Position numbers and translations under genes: made by a program
Notes under the pieces: generated by a model
Told to the model about the DNA's origin: nothing
Seen by the model: only the letters and a program-made list of their open reading frames with translations
Databases searched by the model: none
In this document: piece by piece, positions 16,732 through 23,839 of the stretch
Layout of the letters: each line of letters begins with the position of its first letter
Position numbering within the stretch: position 1 is the first letter of the stretch
Assembly (NCBI RefSeq): GCF_036026595.1
Contig: NZ_JARZFX010000022.1
Span: 1-37,836, forward strand
Direction of reading: 5' to 3'
From: Virgibacillus_P tibetensis
GTDB taxonomy: Bacteria; Bacillota; Bacilli; Bacillales; Amphibacillaceae
DNA length: 37,836 nucleotides

Positions 16732-16753
16732 ACACTCCACACATGTGGAGTGT
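16732..16753. repeat. perfect 9-bp inverted repeat
   Basis: ACACTCCAC-acat-GTGGAGTGT, 55 bp beyond the ABC exporter pair. There is no T-run after it on either strand, so it is either a weak transcript-end hairpin or a protein-binding palindrome near the right end of island 1. Confidence 0.5.
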
Positions 16754-16784
16754 ATGAATAACTTGTAACATACTACCTTCTTGA

Positions 16785-17060
16785 AATTGCTAACATTTTG
16801 CTAACGCAATGAAGTAAATACTATAGTATCACGTTAAAGATGTTACAGCTAATGATATCCAAAACGTTGATATACCGCACTTTACTCACACAATGTTAAA
16901 GATATGGTACTCTTTCACCTTATGGGCGGCATGATGTAATCTGCCCCCAAACCCCTTGATACGTAAGGGTTTTATGTAAGATGAGAGTGGTTTGTTAACA
17001 TTGGAGTATTTTGATGGAGGCTTCTCATAAGTTCACTGAACTTTTGAGAGGCTTCTTTTT
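16785..17060. repeat. attachment-site repeat, copy 2 (junction of islands 1 and 2)
   Basis: Left arm pair GCTAAC at 16789-16794 and 16800-16805, then ACGTTAAAGATGTTA-type repeats (about 16831 and 16894). The core at 16922-16939 is identical to the last 18 bases of groEL. To the right come a terminator (AAACCC...GGGTTT), GTTAAC at 16994-16999, and a hairpin with AAGTTC-act-GAACTT at its tip. It serves as attR of island 1 and attL of island 2. Confidence 0.85.
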
Positions 17061-17399
17061 TCATTTCTTGCGTTACATGGAGGCTACCCCGATTTCAGTG
17101 TAGGAGTGGACTAGAAAATTCAACCCATGATTTTTTTTGCTGTTTCTAAAAGCAAGGCAAGCTCTTCCTTTTCAATATACCTTGTAACTGACTCTTCCTC
17201 TAACTGTTCAATTGTTTTCTTTATCCTTTTCTACATAGGCAAACTCCGTTGGATCTTTTTTAATTAACCCCAATTCTAAAGCTTTCCGAAAAAACATTTT
17301 TCCTGTTCGATTGATTCCCACTCTGGTGCTAACGGAATACCTTTGATGCTTTATGTCGTTAAAGCATCCTGGATACATCATTCTTGTAATATATTTCAA
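16972..17399 (-). pseudogene. tyrosine integrase remnant (island 2)
   Basis: Three minus-strand pieces of one gene, in order. First, GRTGKMFF-type core-binding sequence (17208-17399, with INRTGKMFFRKALELGLIKK then DPTEFAYVEKDKE). Second, after a frameshift, IEQLEEESVTRYIEKEELAL and LLETAKK (17120-17207). Third, after a large deletion, LHVTQEMKKEASQKFSELMR followed by SL (to 16972). These match the core-binding and C-terminal ends of a phage-type integrase. The catalytic Arg-His boxes are deleted, so it is inactive. Confidence 0.75.
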
Positions 17400-17408
17400 T
17401 TTCAGCTG

Positions 17409-17485
17409 ATAGATATTTTCATTTTAAGTGGATTCTTAGGGAGTGGAAAATGTACGCTTTTGAAATACAAGGCTTTTTTTAGATA
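17409..17485 (+). pseudogene. P-loop fragment of a G3E (CobW/UreG-type) GTPase
   Basis: The reading IDIFILSGFLGSGKCTLLK from 17409 matches the N-terminal Walker A strand of G3E GTPases (ILSGFLGSGKTTLL), with Thr to Cys in the P-loop; the frame closes at 17485. It is about 0.9 kb upstream of an intact COG0523 gene and may be a lost paralogue. The next 300 bp (17486-17812) contain no gene I can support. Confidence 0.55.
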
Positions 17486-17812
17486 GAACAGTCAAAATAG
17501 GATCGATTTCAATTGTCTTCCTTCAGTCTGAGAGTTTGTTTAGTCACGTACTCATTCGACTTTTAAAGAGGTACACCTTTTTTCGTGTCTTGAAAACGTT
17601 GAGAGACATGGGTTCGAACTATGAAATTTCCTCGGTTGATAAGCTTCAAGTTTACCGAGTCTGAGAAAGAACTTCAATCTGTGTTTATATTATAGGGGAG
17701 TACATAGAGCGGCAATCTATTGAACTAGGGATAAGCAATTTAACAAATACGTAAAGATTTAGTAAAGCTTGCTGAAGAAGATAAATTAATAACATATATT
17801 AATAAGTTGTGA

Positions 17813-17858
17813 TTGACATTTTTTATTTTTTAGGTCTATAATCGTAATGATTACGATT
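17813..17858 (+). promoter_or_regulatory. sigma-A promoter with overlapping Zur box
   Basis: TTGACA at 17813-17818 and TATAAT at 17837-17842 are 18 bp apart. The perfect 19-bp palindrome AATCGTAAT-g-ATTACGATT at 17840-17858 overlaps the -10 and the start point. It matches the Bacillus Zur box (TCGTAATNATTACGA), so zinc-loaded Zur would block this promoter. Confidence 0.9.
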
Positions 17859-17900
17859 TACGTAAGTTGGATGAATAATTAATAAGATAAAAGGATAAGA

Positions 17901-17929
17901 ACGATTTCTAAATCGTAATAATTACTTTT
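17901..17929 (+). promoter_or_regulatory. second Zur-box-like site and leader palindrome
   Basis: AATCGTAAT-a-ATTACTTTT at 17911-17929 keeps a perfect left Zur half-site and a weaker right half. It overlaps the palindrome ACGATTT-ct-AAATCGT at 17901-17916. It sits just before the SD of the ferredoxin-like gene. A double Zur box is also known in front of B. subtilis zagA (yciC). Confidence 0.6.
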
Positions 17930-17945
17930 TATAAGGAGTGGTATA

Positions 17946-18332
17946 GTGGCAACTTGGGATCTTAGTCAAACGAAGTATCATGTATTGTTTTGCAATGGAA
18001 GTAGTTGTAATAAATTGGGAGCTGAAGAGGTCACGCAAGCGATTCGTCACGAAATTACGAAAAGAAATTTAGATACTCTTATACATACAACAAGAACTCG
18101 CTGCAATGGGCGGTGTGTTGATCGTTGTGTCGCAGTCGTGTACCCTTCTGGGAATTGGTACAAAGGATTGGTGTCAGAAGATGCGAGCGCATTTGTAAAT
18201 TCACTTGTGTTAAATCGAGATCTAACAGAGAAAATAAGTCACACATACACGGGTGAAGTTTTTTCACGTGAAGAGGGAATATCTAAAGGAATCTCTAAAG
18301 ACCCGGAAAAGGTAAAGAAAGTGTCTAAATAA
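17946..18332 (+). CDS. thioredoxin-like (2Fe-2S) ferredoxin domain protein
   Basis: 128 aa, GTG start 7 bp after AAGGAG. The core has FCNGSSCNKLGAEEV (about residues 16-30) and RCNGRCVDRCVAVVYP (about 53-68), the four-Cys pattern of thioredoxin-like [2Fe-2S] ferredoxins, as in CbiW-type proteins of cobalamin operons. The last 25 residues are Lys/Ser-rich. First gene of a Zur-box-controlled unit, 21 bp before a COG0523 GTPase. A role in metal trafficking or cofactor repair under zinc limitation is likely but not shown by the sequence. Confidence 0.8.
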   Translation: MATWDLSQTKYHVLFCNGSSCNKLGAEEVTQAIRHEITKRNLDTLIHTTRTRCNGRCVDRCVAVVYPSGNWYKGLVSEDASAFVNSLVLNRDLTEKISHTYTGEVFSREEGISKGISKDPEKVKKVSK

Positions 18333-18353
18333 CATTAAGAGAGAAGTGATGAA

Positions 18354-19343
18354 ATGGTTTTTACGAAGCAATCAAGGATACCGGTAACGATATTAACAGG
18401 TTATCTTGGAGCTGGGAAGACAACCCTGCTTAATCGTATTTTGACTGAAAAACATAATAAAAAGATAGCCGTCATTGTGAATGAATATGGTGAGGTTGGG
18501 ATTGATAATCAGCTTGTTGTGGATTCTGAAGAAGAAATTGTTGAGATGAATAATGGATGCATTTGTTGCACGGTCCGTGGTGATTTAATTAAAATTCTTC
18601 GTACCTTACACTTTTCAATGGAACAAGGACATGTGCATTTTGATCAGGTAATTATTGAAACAACTGGTTTAGCTGATCCGGCTCCGGTTGCACAGACATT
18701 TTTCGTTGATGAGATTCTAAGTGAAGTGTTTGAAGTAGATAGTATCGTCACAGTTGTTGATAGTAAACACATTACAAAGCACTTAGATAAAAAAGACGAA
18801 GCACAGGAACAAATTGCCTTTGCGGATGTGATTGTTTTTAATAAGCAAGATTTAATCAATGCAGATGAAATAAAGCAACTAGAAGCAAGGGTCAGCCAAA
18901 TGAATCCAACAGCGAAAAGGCTCTATGCCGAGAATTGCCAGATCAATCTACAAGAGATCTTAAACATTCATACATTCAATGTCGATCATAAGCTAAATGT
19001 AAATCCGCATTTTCTAGATGGTCATCATCACCATCATCATGATGATCGTGTATCCTCGGTTGCATTTACGGAAGAGAGGCCTCTTGACATGAGCAAAGTA
19101 GATCGTTGGATGAGCTATTTGGTTCAAGAAAAGGGAGAGGACTTACTTCGTTATAAAGGGATATTGAATGTCGCAGGGATGCAAGAAAGAATTGTGTTTC
19201 AAGGACTACATATGTTGTTCACGGGTAGACCTGATAAGAAGTGGAAAGAGGGGGAAAAAAGGAAAACGGAGCTTGTTTTCATTGGAAGAAATCTAGATAA
19301 GGATGAACTAGAAAAACAATTTAACGCATGTATTGTGAGTTAA
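18354..19343 (+). CDS. COG0523 G3E-family zinc metallochaperone GTPase (ZagA/CobW-like)
   Basis: 329 aa. Walker A GYLGAGKTTLLN is at about residues 15-26. The metal-binding CICC of NNGCICCTVRGDL follows at about 66-78, then ETTGLADPAP (switch/Walker B region) and the G4 motif NKQD. A His-rich stretch (seven His within about eight residues near 225) should bind zinc or a similar metal. The C-terminal CobW domain ends with FTGRPDKKW. With two Zur boxes upstream it fits a chaperone that delivers zinc in starvation, like B. subtilis ZagA, rather than the cobalamin enzyme CobW. Confidence 0.88.
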   Translation: MVFTKQSRIPVTILTGYLGAGKTTLLNRILTEKHNKKIAVIVNEYGEVGIDNQLVVDSEEEIVEMNNGCICCTVRGDLIKILRTLHFSMEQGHVHFDQVIIETTGLADPAPVAQTFFVDEILSEVFEVDSIVTVVDSKHITKHLDKKDEAQEQIAFADVIVFNKQDLINADEIKQLEARVSQMNPTAKRLYAENCQINLQEILNIHTFNVDHKLNVNPHFLDGHHHHHHDDRVSSVAFTEERPLDMSKVDRWMSYLVQEKGEDLLRYKGILNVAGMQERIVFQGLHMLFTGRPDKKWKEGEKRKTELVFIGRNLDKDELEKQFNACIVS

Positions 19344-19345
19344 GA

Positions 19346-19375
19346 GTAGGCTACCTCAAGTAGCTTACTTCTTAT
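19346..19375 (+). terminator. Rho-independent terminator after the COG0523 gene
   Basis: GTAGGCTAC pairs with GTAGCTTAC (one G:U) around a CTCAA loop, followed by a T-rich TTCTTATTT tail. It separates the ferredoxin-GTPase unit from the methyltransferase unit, which has its own Zur-like site. Confidence 0.65.
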
Positions 19376-19412
19376 TTGATAAAATTATAAAACTAAGACA
19401 AATACATTTTTA

Positions 19413-19431
19413 AAATCGTAATGATTAATAT
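19413..19431 (+). promoter_or_regulatory. third Zur-box-like site
   Basis: AAATCGTAAT-g-ATTAATATT: a perfect left half-site and a right half with two or three changes from ATTACGATT. It lies 15 bp before the methyltransferase start, suggesting a second Zur-controlled transcript. Confidence 0.6.
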
Positions 19432-19445
19432 TATCGGAGGGGCGA

Positions 19446-20189
19446 ATGGAGAATTGGTATAAAGAACATTTTAATGAAGACTATTTAAGAATCTATAAAC
19501 ATCGTAATGATGACTTAGCTCACAAGGAGTTAACTCAATTAATGAAGTTTGTACCAACGACGGAAGGTCAGTCATTACTAGATCTATGTTGTGGAAATGG
19601 GAGGCATAGTAGGTGGTTTGCTAAGCAGGGTTTTCATGTAACGGGAGTTGATTTGTCACCTACATTATTAAATGAAGCCCAGAATAAAGAGTGCGCCAAA
19701 GACATTCATTATGTGCGCTCAGACATGAGAGAACTAAATTATAAAGATGACTTTGATATAGTCGTTAATCTTTTTACAAGCTTCGGATACTTTAAAGAGG
19801 ATGAACAGAATAAAAAAGTGTTAGCGAATGCTTATCAAGCTCTGAAAACAAATGGATATTTTGTCTTTGATTATTTGAATCCATCTTTCTTAGAAAATCA
19901 TCTTATACCTTTTTCGAAGGATGTCATTGATGACCTTTCTATACTTCAATATCGGATGATTATCAACAATACGGTCGTAAAGAAGATCAAGGTGGAAGAT
20001 AACGGCGCATTAAGAGAGTATGAGGAGCGAGTCAAGTTGTATGAACGTCAGAAATTAGATGCAATGTTAGAAGAAGTAGGGTTTACTATTCTCTACACGT
20101 TTGGTGATTATGACTGTAGTAGGTATGAGAGAAATGATTCTTCTAGGTTGATTTATGTTTGCCAGAAAAGAAGGATCGGTGAAAGGTAA
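19446..20189 (+). CDS. class I SAM-dependent methyltransferase
   Basis: 247 aa. The SAM-binding motif I is LLDLCCGNGRHSRWFAKQG (about residues 39-57), followed by the acidic VTGVDLS strand. Further motifs are MRELNYKDDFDIVVNLFTSF (motif II region) and FVFDYLNPSFL. SD CGGAGGGG is 5 bp before the ATG. Acceptor substrate unknown; small-molecule acceptors are common in this group. It lies between a Zur-like site and a (broken) FecCD/FecE-type transporter. That association would suit modification of a metallophore or cofactor, but this is inference. Confidence 0.82.
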   Translation: MENWYKEHFNEDYLRIYKHRNDDLAHKELTQLMKFVPTTEGQSLLDLCCGNGRHSRWFAKQGFHVTGVDLSPTLLNEAQNKECAKDIHYVRSDMRELNYKDDFDIVVNLFTSFGYFKEDEQNKKVLANAYQALKTNGYFVFDYLNPSFLENHLIPFSKDVIDDLSILQYRMIINNTVVKKIKVEDNGALREYEERVKLYERQKLDAMLEEVGFTILYTFGDYDCSRYERNDSSRLIYVCQKRRIGER

Positions 20190-20193
20190 AGAG

Positions 20194-20515
20194 ATGGGAA
20201 CATTAAAAGTTACTAAGCGAAAGATGAACTTATCTTCAAGTTTTCATCTGAGAGCCCCTGTTTTTTAATATGGTTGATGCTCATCTTCCTAACGGTATCA
20301 ATGACCATCTCAGTGATGGTAGGTGCAGTTACGATTTCCCCTCTTACTGTGTGGGAGGTATTCTTATCTAAGATTGGGCAGACTTAATTGCAAGAACAAT
20401 AGTAGCGCCACAAGAATTACCGATCGGAATTTTTACAGCATTATGTGGACGGCCATTTTTTATTTGGCTATTAAGAAAAAGCTCGTACTCATTTGGTGGA
20501 GGTGGAGAAAAATGA
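20194..20515 (+). pseudogene. FecCD-type ABC transporter permease, internally deleted
   Basis: The start ATG at 20194 follows GAAAGGTAAAGAG. Pieces seen: an N-terminus with MNLSSSFHLRAPVF, a frameshift, then LTVSMTISVMVGAVTISPLT and VWEVFLSKIG (first helix of FecCD permeases). A jump follows to ADLIARTIVAPQELPIGIFT, ALCGGPFFIWLLRK and SYSFGGGGEK (the conserved C-terminus). About 230 residues between them are gone, cleanly removed at about 20380. Its stop overlaps the ATPase start as ATGA. Not functional. Confidence 0.85.
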
Positions 20516-21327
20516 AATTAATTGTTGATAAGTTAGTCACTGAATTAAATCATGAAGCCATTGTTCAAGATGCTAGTTTCTATATGAACGAAGGGGAATT
20601 TGTTGGGGTAATTGGTCCAAATGGAAGTGGGAAATCTACACTTTTAAAGACATTATATCGAGTGCTCAAATCAGCTGATGGTGCGTTTATGTTGGATGAT
20701 GCAGCAATTACTTCTTATCAGCATAAAGAGTTTGCTAAAAAAGTAGCTGTGGTAGGGCAAGAAAGTTCAGTTCCTTTTGATTTTTCCGTTTTAGATATTG
20801 TCCTTAAGGGAAGAAATCCGGATAAACAATTACTTGACCAAGAAACAAAGGTTGATTATGACATTGCTATAAATGCACTTAATCATGTTGGACTAGAAGG
20901 TTATGAACAGCGCAGTTTTGCCACATTGTCTAGTGGAGAGAAGCAGCTTGTCATTATTGCTGGAGCGCTTGCACAAGAACCTAGCTTCTTTATTTTAGAT
21001 GAACCTAAGAATCATCTAGATATTCACCATCAACTTCATTTTCTCGATGTATTACAACGGTCTAACATGACGGTATTTACTGCCCTACATGACTTAAATC
21101 TAGCAGCCTCTTATTGTGATCGGATCATTGTTATGCAGGACGGTAGATTAGTAGCGAACGGGCGACCAAAAGAAATTCTTACAAAGCAACTATTAGAGGA
21201 AGTCTTTCAAGTTGAAGCAACCATATGGACACACCCGTTAACTCAAAAAGTACAAGTCATGTATGTCTCACCAGGGATGAAACAAGGAATTTTTGACCTT
21301 CAGCTAAAAAGGTGGCTTCAGAGCTAG
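20512..21327 (+). CDS. FecE-type ABC transporter ATP-binding protein
   Basis: 271 aa from the ATG at 20512, which overlaps the permease stop and has GGTGGAGG upstream; longer frames to 20323 run through the permease remnant. Walker A GPNGSGKST is at about residues 38-46, Q-loop VVGQESS, signature LSSGEKQLV (one change from LSGGE), Walker B FFILDEPKNHLD (K for the usual T) and H-loop LHDLNLAA. It is related to siderophore/cobalamin/haem importers. Its own permease is destroyed and no binding protein is present, so it is an orphan that may work only with another permease. Confidence 0.82.
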   Translation: MKLIVDKLVTELNHEAIVQDASFYMNEGEFVGVIGPNGSGKSTLLKTLYRVLKSADGAFMLDDAAITSYQHKEFAKKVAVVGQESSVPFDFSVLDIVLKGRNPDKQLLDQETKVDYDIAINALNHVGLEGYEQRSFATLSSGEKQLVIIAGALAQEPSFFILDEPKNHLDIHHQLHFLDVLQRSNMTVFTALHDLNLAASYCDRIIVMQDGRLVANGRPKEILTKQLLEEVFQVEATIWTHPLTQKVQVMYVSPGMKQGIFDLQLKRWLQS

Positions 21328-21592
21328 GGAAAGGAAGCTTATTAGAAATTATCAATACTGTTTGTAGGTTTCGTTATAATGTGTTACATGGTGATCTGAA
21401 GAACGGAATTCCTGAGAAGACTCCTTTTTATCAACTATCAGGAAAGCTGTGTTCAAGATGTAGGTTATAGGGAAACATCATCAAAAGCATTGGATATATT
21501 AGTTGACGGTTTATATTAATGTATAATGAATGCTTGTAAAGTTTGATTCGGAATTATTACCCATTAAAAAGTATGAAAGGTGCGGATCACAC

Positions 21593-22042
21593 ATGCTTCA
21601 AGACCTTTATCGCAAAGTGGTGATGGATCATGCAAAGTATCGCCACAATGTAGGTGTGTTGGACGGGGAACAAGTTAAGAGAGTTCACTATAAAAACCCG
21701 ACATGCGGAGATGTCATCACATTGTATATAGATGTCGATGAGAATAAGGTTAAGAATGTTTCATTTGAAGGAGAAGGTTGTAGTATTAGCATGGCTTCCT
21801 CCTCGATGATGACAGAATTAATTAAAGGAAAGAGTCTAGGTGATGTTTCAGAGTTGAGGTATGAGTTTGAGCAGTTGATTCGAAACGGAAAGCAAACGAA
21901 TACAGAAGTTGATCTTCAGGATGCAATGTCACTTGAAGGTGTTCATAAGTTAAGAGCAAGACATAACTGTGCATTAATGACCTGGCAGGCTTTAGATAAG
22001 GTGTTAGCTGATGTACAAGGGTATAAAGGGATCAAAGATTAG
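21593..22042 (+). CDS. sufU: SufU-like iron-sulfur scaffold / zinc-dependent sulfurtransferase
   Basis: 149 aa from the ATG at 21593 (MLQDLYRKVVMDH, where the family begins); an upstream in-frame start at 21530 is not supported. Conserved Cys are in NPTCGD (about residue 41), GEGCSIS (about 65) and ARHNCALMTW (about 125), with the zinc-ligand Asp after the first. SufU accepts persulfide sulfur from SufS. Chromosomal sufU normally sits in sufCDSUB, so this is an extra copy carried by the island. SD is weak (AAAGGTG, 11 bp upstream). No Zur box was seen right before it; it may be read from the methyltransferase promoter or from its own. Confidence 0.85.
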   Translation: MLQDLYRKVVMDHAKYRHNVGVLDGEQVKRVHYKNPTCGDVITLYIDVDENKVKNVSFEGEGCSISMASSSMMTELIKGKSLGDVSELRYEFEQLIRNGKQTNTEVDLQDAMSLEGVHKLRARHNCALMTWQALDKVLADVQGYKGIKD

Positions 22043-22374
22043 ATGGACATGTCAATTCTTAATGGCTCGAAGGATCGAGACAAGTTGCAAAAAAACGGTC
22101 TGACATTAAAACAAAACCGTTCATACATTGGATATCCATATGCATAATTAAACAAGTACATCGCAGGCGACACTGTTAGTCTAATAAACCCCTTTACCCT
22201 CAAGAATTGTTCTTGGTTCTTTCCAGGAAAGCCTCCAATTGAACACGGTCTATCGGTTGATCCATTGAAATGGTGCAAGTTTTTAAATGTAGGCTTGTAA
22301 CTAGTGAATTCATTTAGTTTAAATGCTAGTCCATAGTAATCGTATTCTTGATCATTCAAATTGAATAAGGGCAC
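22039..22374 (-). CDS. hypothetical protein, doubtful
   Basis: 111-aa minus-strand frame with a GTG start and no recognised family. The composition is protein-like (KPTFKNLHHFNGSTDRPCSI, aromatic-rich), but there is no good SD. A terminator-like hairpin (22366-22395) covers the start, and a second one (AACGGT/ACCGTT followed by T7 on the minus strand, about 22090-22125) lies inside its 3' end. It may be a decayed gene whose true end is at the inner terminator. Confidence 0.25.
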   Translation of the reverse strand: MPLFNLNDQEYDYYGLAFKLNEFTSYKPTFKNLHHFNGSTDRPCSIGGFPGKNQEQFLRVKGFIRLTVSPAMYLFNYAYGYPMYERFCFNVRPFFCNLSRSFEPLRIDMSI

Positions 22375-22395
22375 GAATTTCAGTTCATGCCCTTA
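22366..22395 (+). terminator. inverted repeat / probable terminator
   Basis: TAAGGGCA-c-GAA / TTC-a-TGCCCTTA around a 6-nt loop, followed by an A/T-rich tail. It is well formed and may end the sufU transcript. From here to 22732 I see no gene. Confidence 0.5.
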
Positions 22396-22732
22396 TATTT
22401 ATATTGGCTTCTTGTAAGACAAAATCAAATATAAAAATCTGCTTGATGTTACATTCCGTAGGATGGAAAGCGCAAAGGAGATGGGAAATAAGGGCACGTA
22501 TAGAGAAGTAAGAAAACTATTTTTAGTTTCTTAAAAAATGAAAATAGAGGTGGACATGGAAGCTTTTTATATTTCTTGATTAATCCCCTTAACTCAAATA
22601 TATTCTTTGAATAGCCGACTTCTATATATTTGAGTCCTAAAAGAGCATCTAAGAAAAAGCCATCTTGTATTAAATTTCAAAAAGAATAAAGTTCTGCAAC
22701 ATTACTTAATGCTGTAAATTTTATTTTAATAA

Positions 22733-23010
22733 TTATTTTTTTCTCATATAGTAAACGATTGATGTATCTTTTCTTTCAGAAAATCCCAATATTGGTCCGA
22801 TTTCATTTTTAATACGCAGATCTGGGTGTTTAAAATCACCCTTATTTTCTATGTACTATTTCATTACTGGTCGGTATATTTCAATAGTATCTATCAACAT
22901 TTGAATTTGCTCATGAATGATATTCTCATAAACCTCTGTTACTTTCTTATAAATAGGCACTTCTCCCTCCAAGTTTTTAATTATTTTATCAGTTTCCTCG
23001 TTCTCATTTT
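22733..23010 (-). pseudogene. unrecognised gene with an in-frame stop
   Basis: The minus strand reads NEETDKIIKNLEGEVPIYKK, VTEVYENIIHEQIQMLIDTI, EIYRPVMK, then TAG at 22856-22858, and in the same frame continues YIENKGDFKHPDLRIKNEIG and PILGFSERKDTSIVYY. Amino-acid composition and codon use are protein-like on both sides of the stop. I do not recognise the family. No start codon or SD remains. Confidence 0.5.
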
Positions 23011-23176
23011 TATTACCTTCTTTTTAATGAATTATATTTTTATGAATGATATTTTAGTCTCCGAATAGTGACCGATAAGTTTTAATATCGTATATCTACA
23101 TGTTCAGAACGAAAACAAAAACGTTGCTTTAATAGGGTTCTGGGCGATTATTTTCAACTATTTAACTGGTTAATAT

Positions 23177-23316
23177 ATGGGTGGCATATGTGAGTTTCCG
23201 CTCCAAACCTTGCTACGTAAGGTTTTGTGTGTAAGATGAGAGTGAAATGCTAACATTTTGCTAACATTGAGGTTTATTAACGGAGGCTTCTCATAAGTTG
23301 ACTAAACTTTTGAGAA
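23177..23316. repeat. attachment-site repeat, copy 3 (junction of islands 2 and 3)
   Basis: Degraded core ATGGGTGGCATATGTGA at 23177-23193, a terminator-like AAACCTTGC...AAGGTTTTG, the arm pair GCTAACATTTTGCTAAC at 23249-23265, and the left half of the hairpin. The minus strand still reads SQKFSQLMRSLR and a stop (TAA at 23277-23279), the end of the integrase. The right arm of the hairpin is cut off at about 23316. No GCTAAC arm pair survives to the left of this core. Confidence 0.75.
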
Positions 23317-23396
23317 CATAAAGCTAGTTCATCACAATATTATGACTAATAAATGACAATAGTTTCCAAATAAAGAATAAGGATGTTATTTGGATA

Positions 23397-23525
23397 TCAT
23401 TTCCTGCATAACATAAAGAACTGTACCTCTCCTGTAAAAACTACCAAAACCAAGTCTATTAAAACAATTCCAAAAAAACCAGAGATTATCGCCAACAAGA
23501 GCATTTCTTTTTTTTTCACTTCCAT
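23397..23525 (-). CDS. possible 42-residue membrane peptide
   Basis: The minus-strand frame encodes a Lys-rich start (MEVKKKE) and one hydrophobic helix (MLLLAIISGFFGIVLIDLVL). No good SD is seen, and the surrounding 500 bp of island 3 (23320-23830) contain no other supported gene. It could be a fragment of a lost membrane protein. Confidence 0.25.
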   Translation of the reverse strand: MEVKKKEMLLLAIISGFFGIVLIDLVLVVFTGEVQFFMLCRK

Positions 23526-23781
23526 TCTGTTTGTAAAAACGCCCTATCACTTCATAAAAAAACTCACCCCTGGGAGTCCATTATTTCCTATTTAGACTAC
23601 GGTGTATAACCGTCAATTAGTTTTGAACTTTATGCTTGAAAAAAAGTCTCTCGATAATTCACTTTAGAGACAAAATTTAATATTCGCACTTATGTTAAAT
23701 GGGTTGATTGTTCGGTTATTAGCTGTTATTATTATTTTTGTTCTAATAAATATACGTTTTTTATTTAAAAAGTGAATAAAT

Positions 23782-23823
23782 GGTTATATTTTATAATCAT
23801 TGTTCGCCTTTTAGAATATAACC
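23782..23823 (+). promoter_or_regulatory. leader hairpin before the symporter gene
   Basis: A perfect 9-bp inverted repeat GGTTATATT / AATATAACC encloses 24 nt and ends 2 bp before the GAGGAGGG SD. It could control access to the ribosome binding site or mark a protein-binding site. It does not match the TPP or other riboswitch cores that I know. Confidence 0.45.
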
Positions 23824-23839
23824 GAGGAGGGTTACACTT

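Noticed and set aside
17606..17665. GGTTCGAA-like T-loop and nearby inverted repeat suggesting a tRNA
   Set aside because: No acceptor stem, anticodon arm or CCA can be folded around it; probably chance or an unidentifiable fragment.
23692..23775. 27-codon hydrophobic frame upstream of the symporter gene
   Set aside because: No SD and no homology signal; short hydrophobic frames are common in this A/T-rich DNA.
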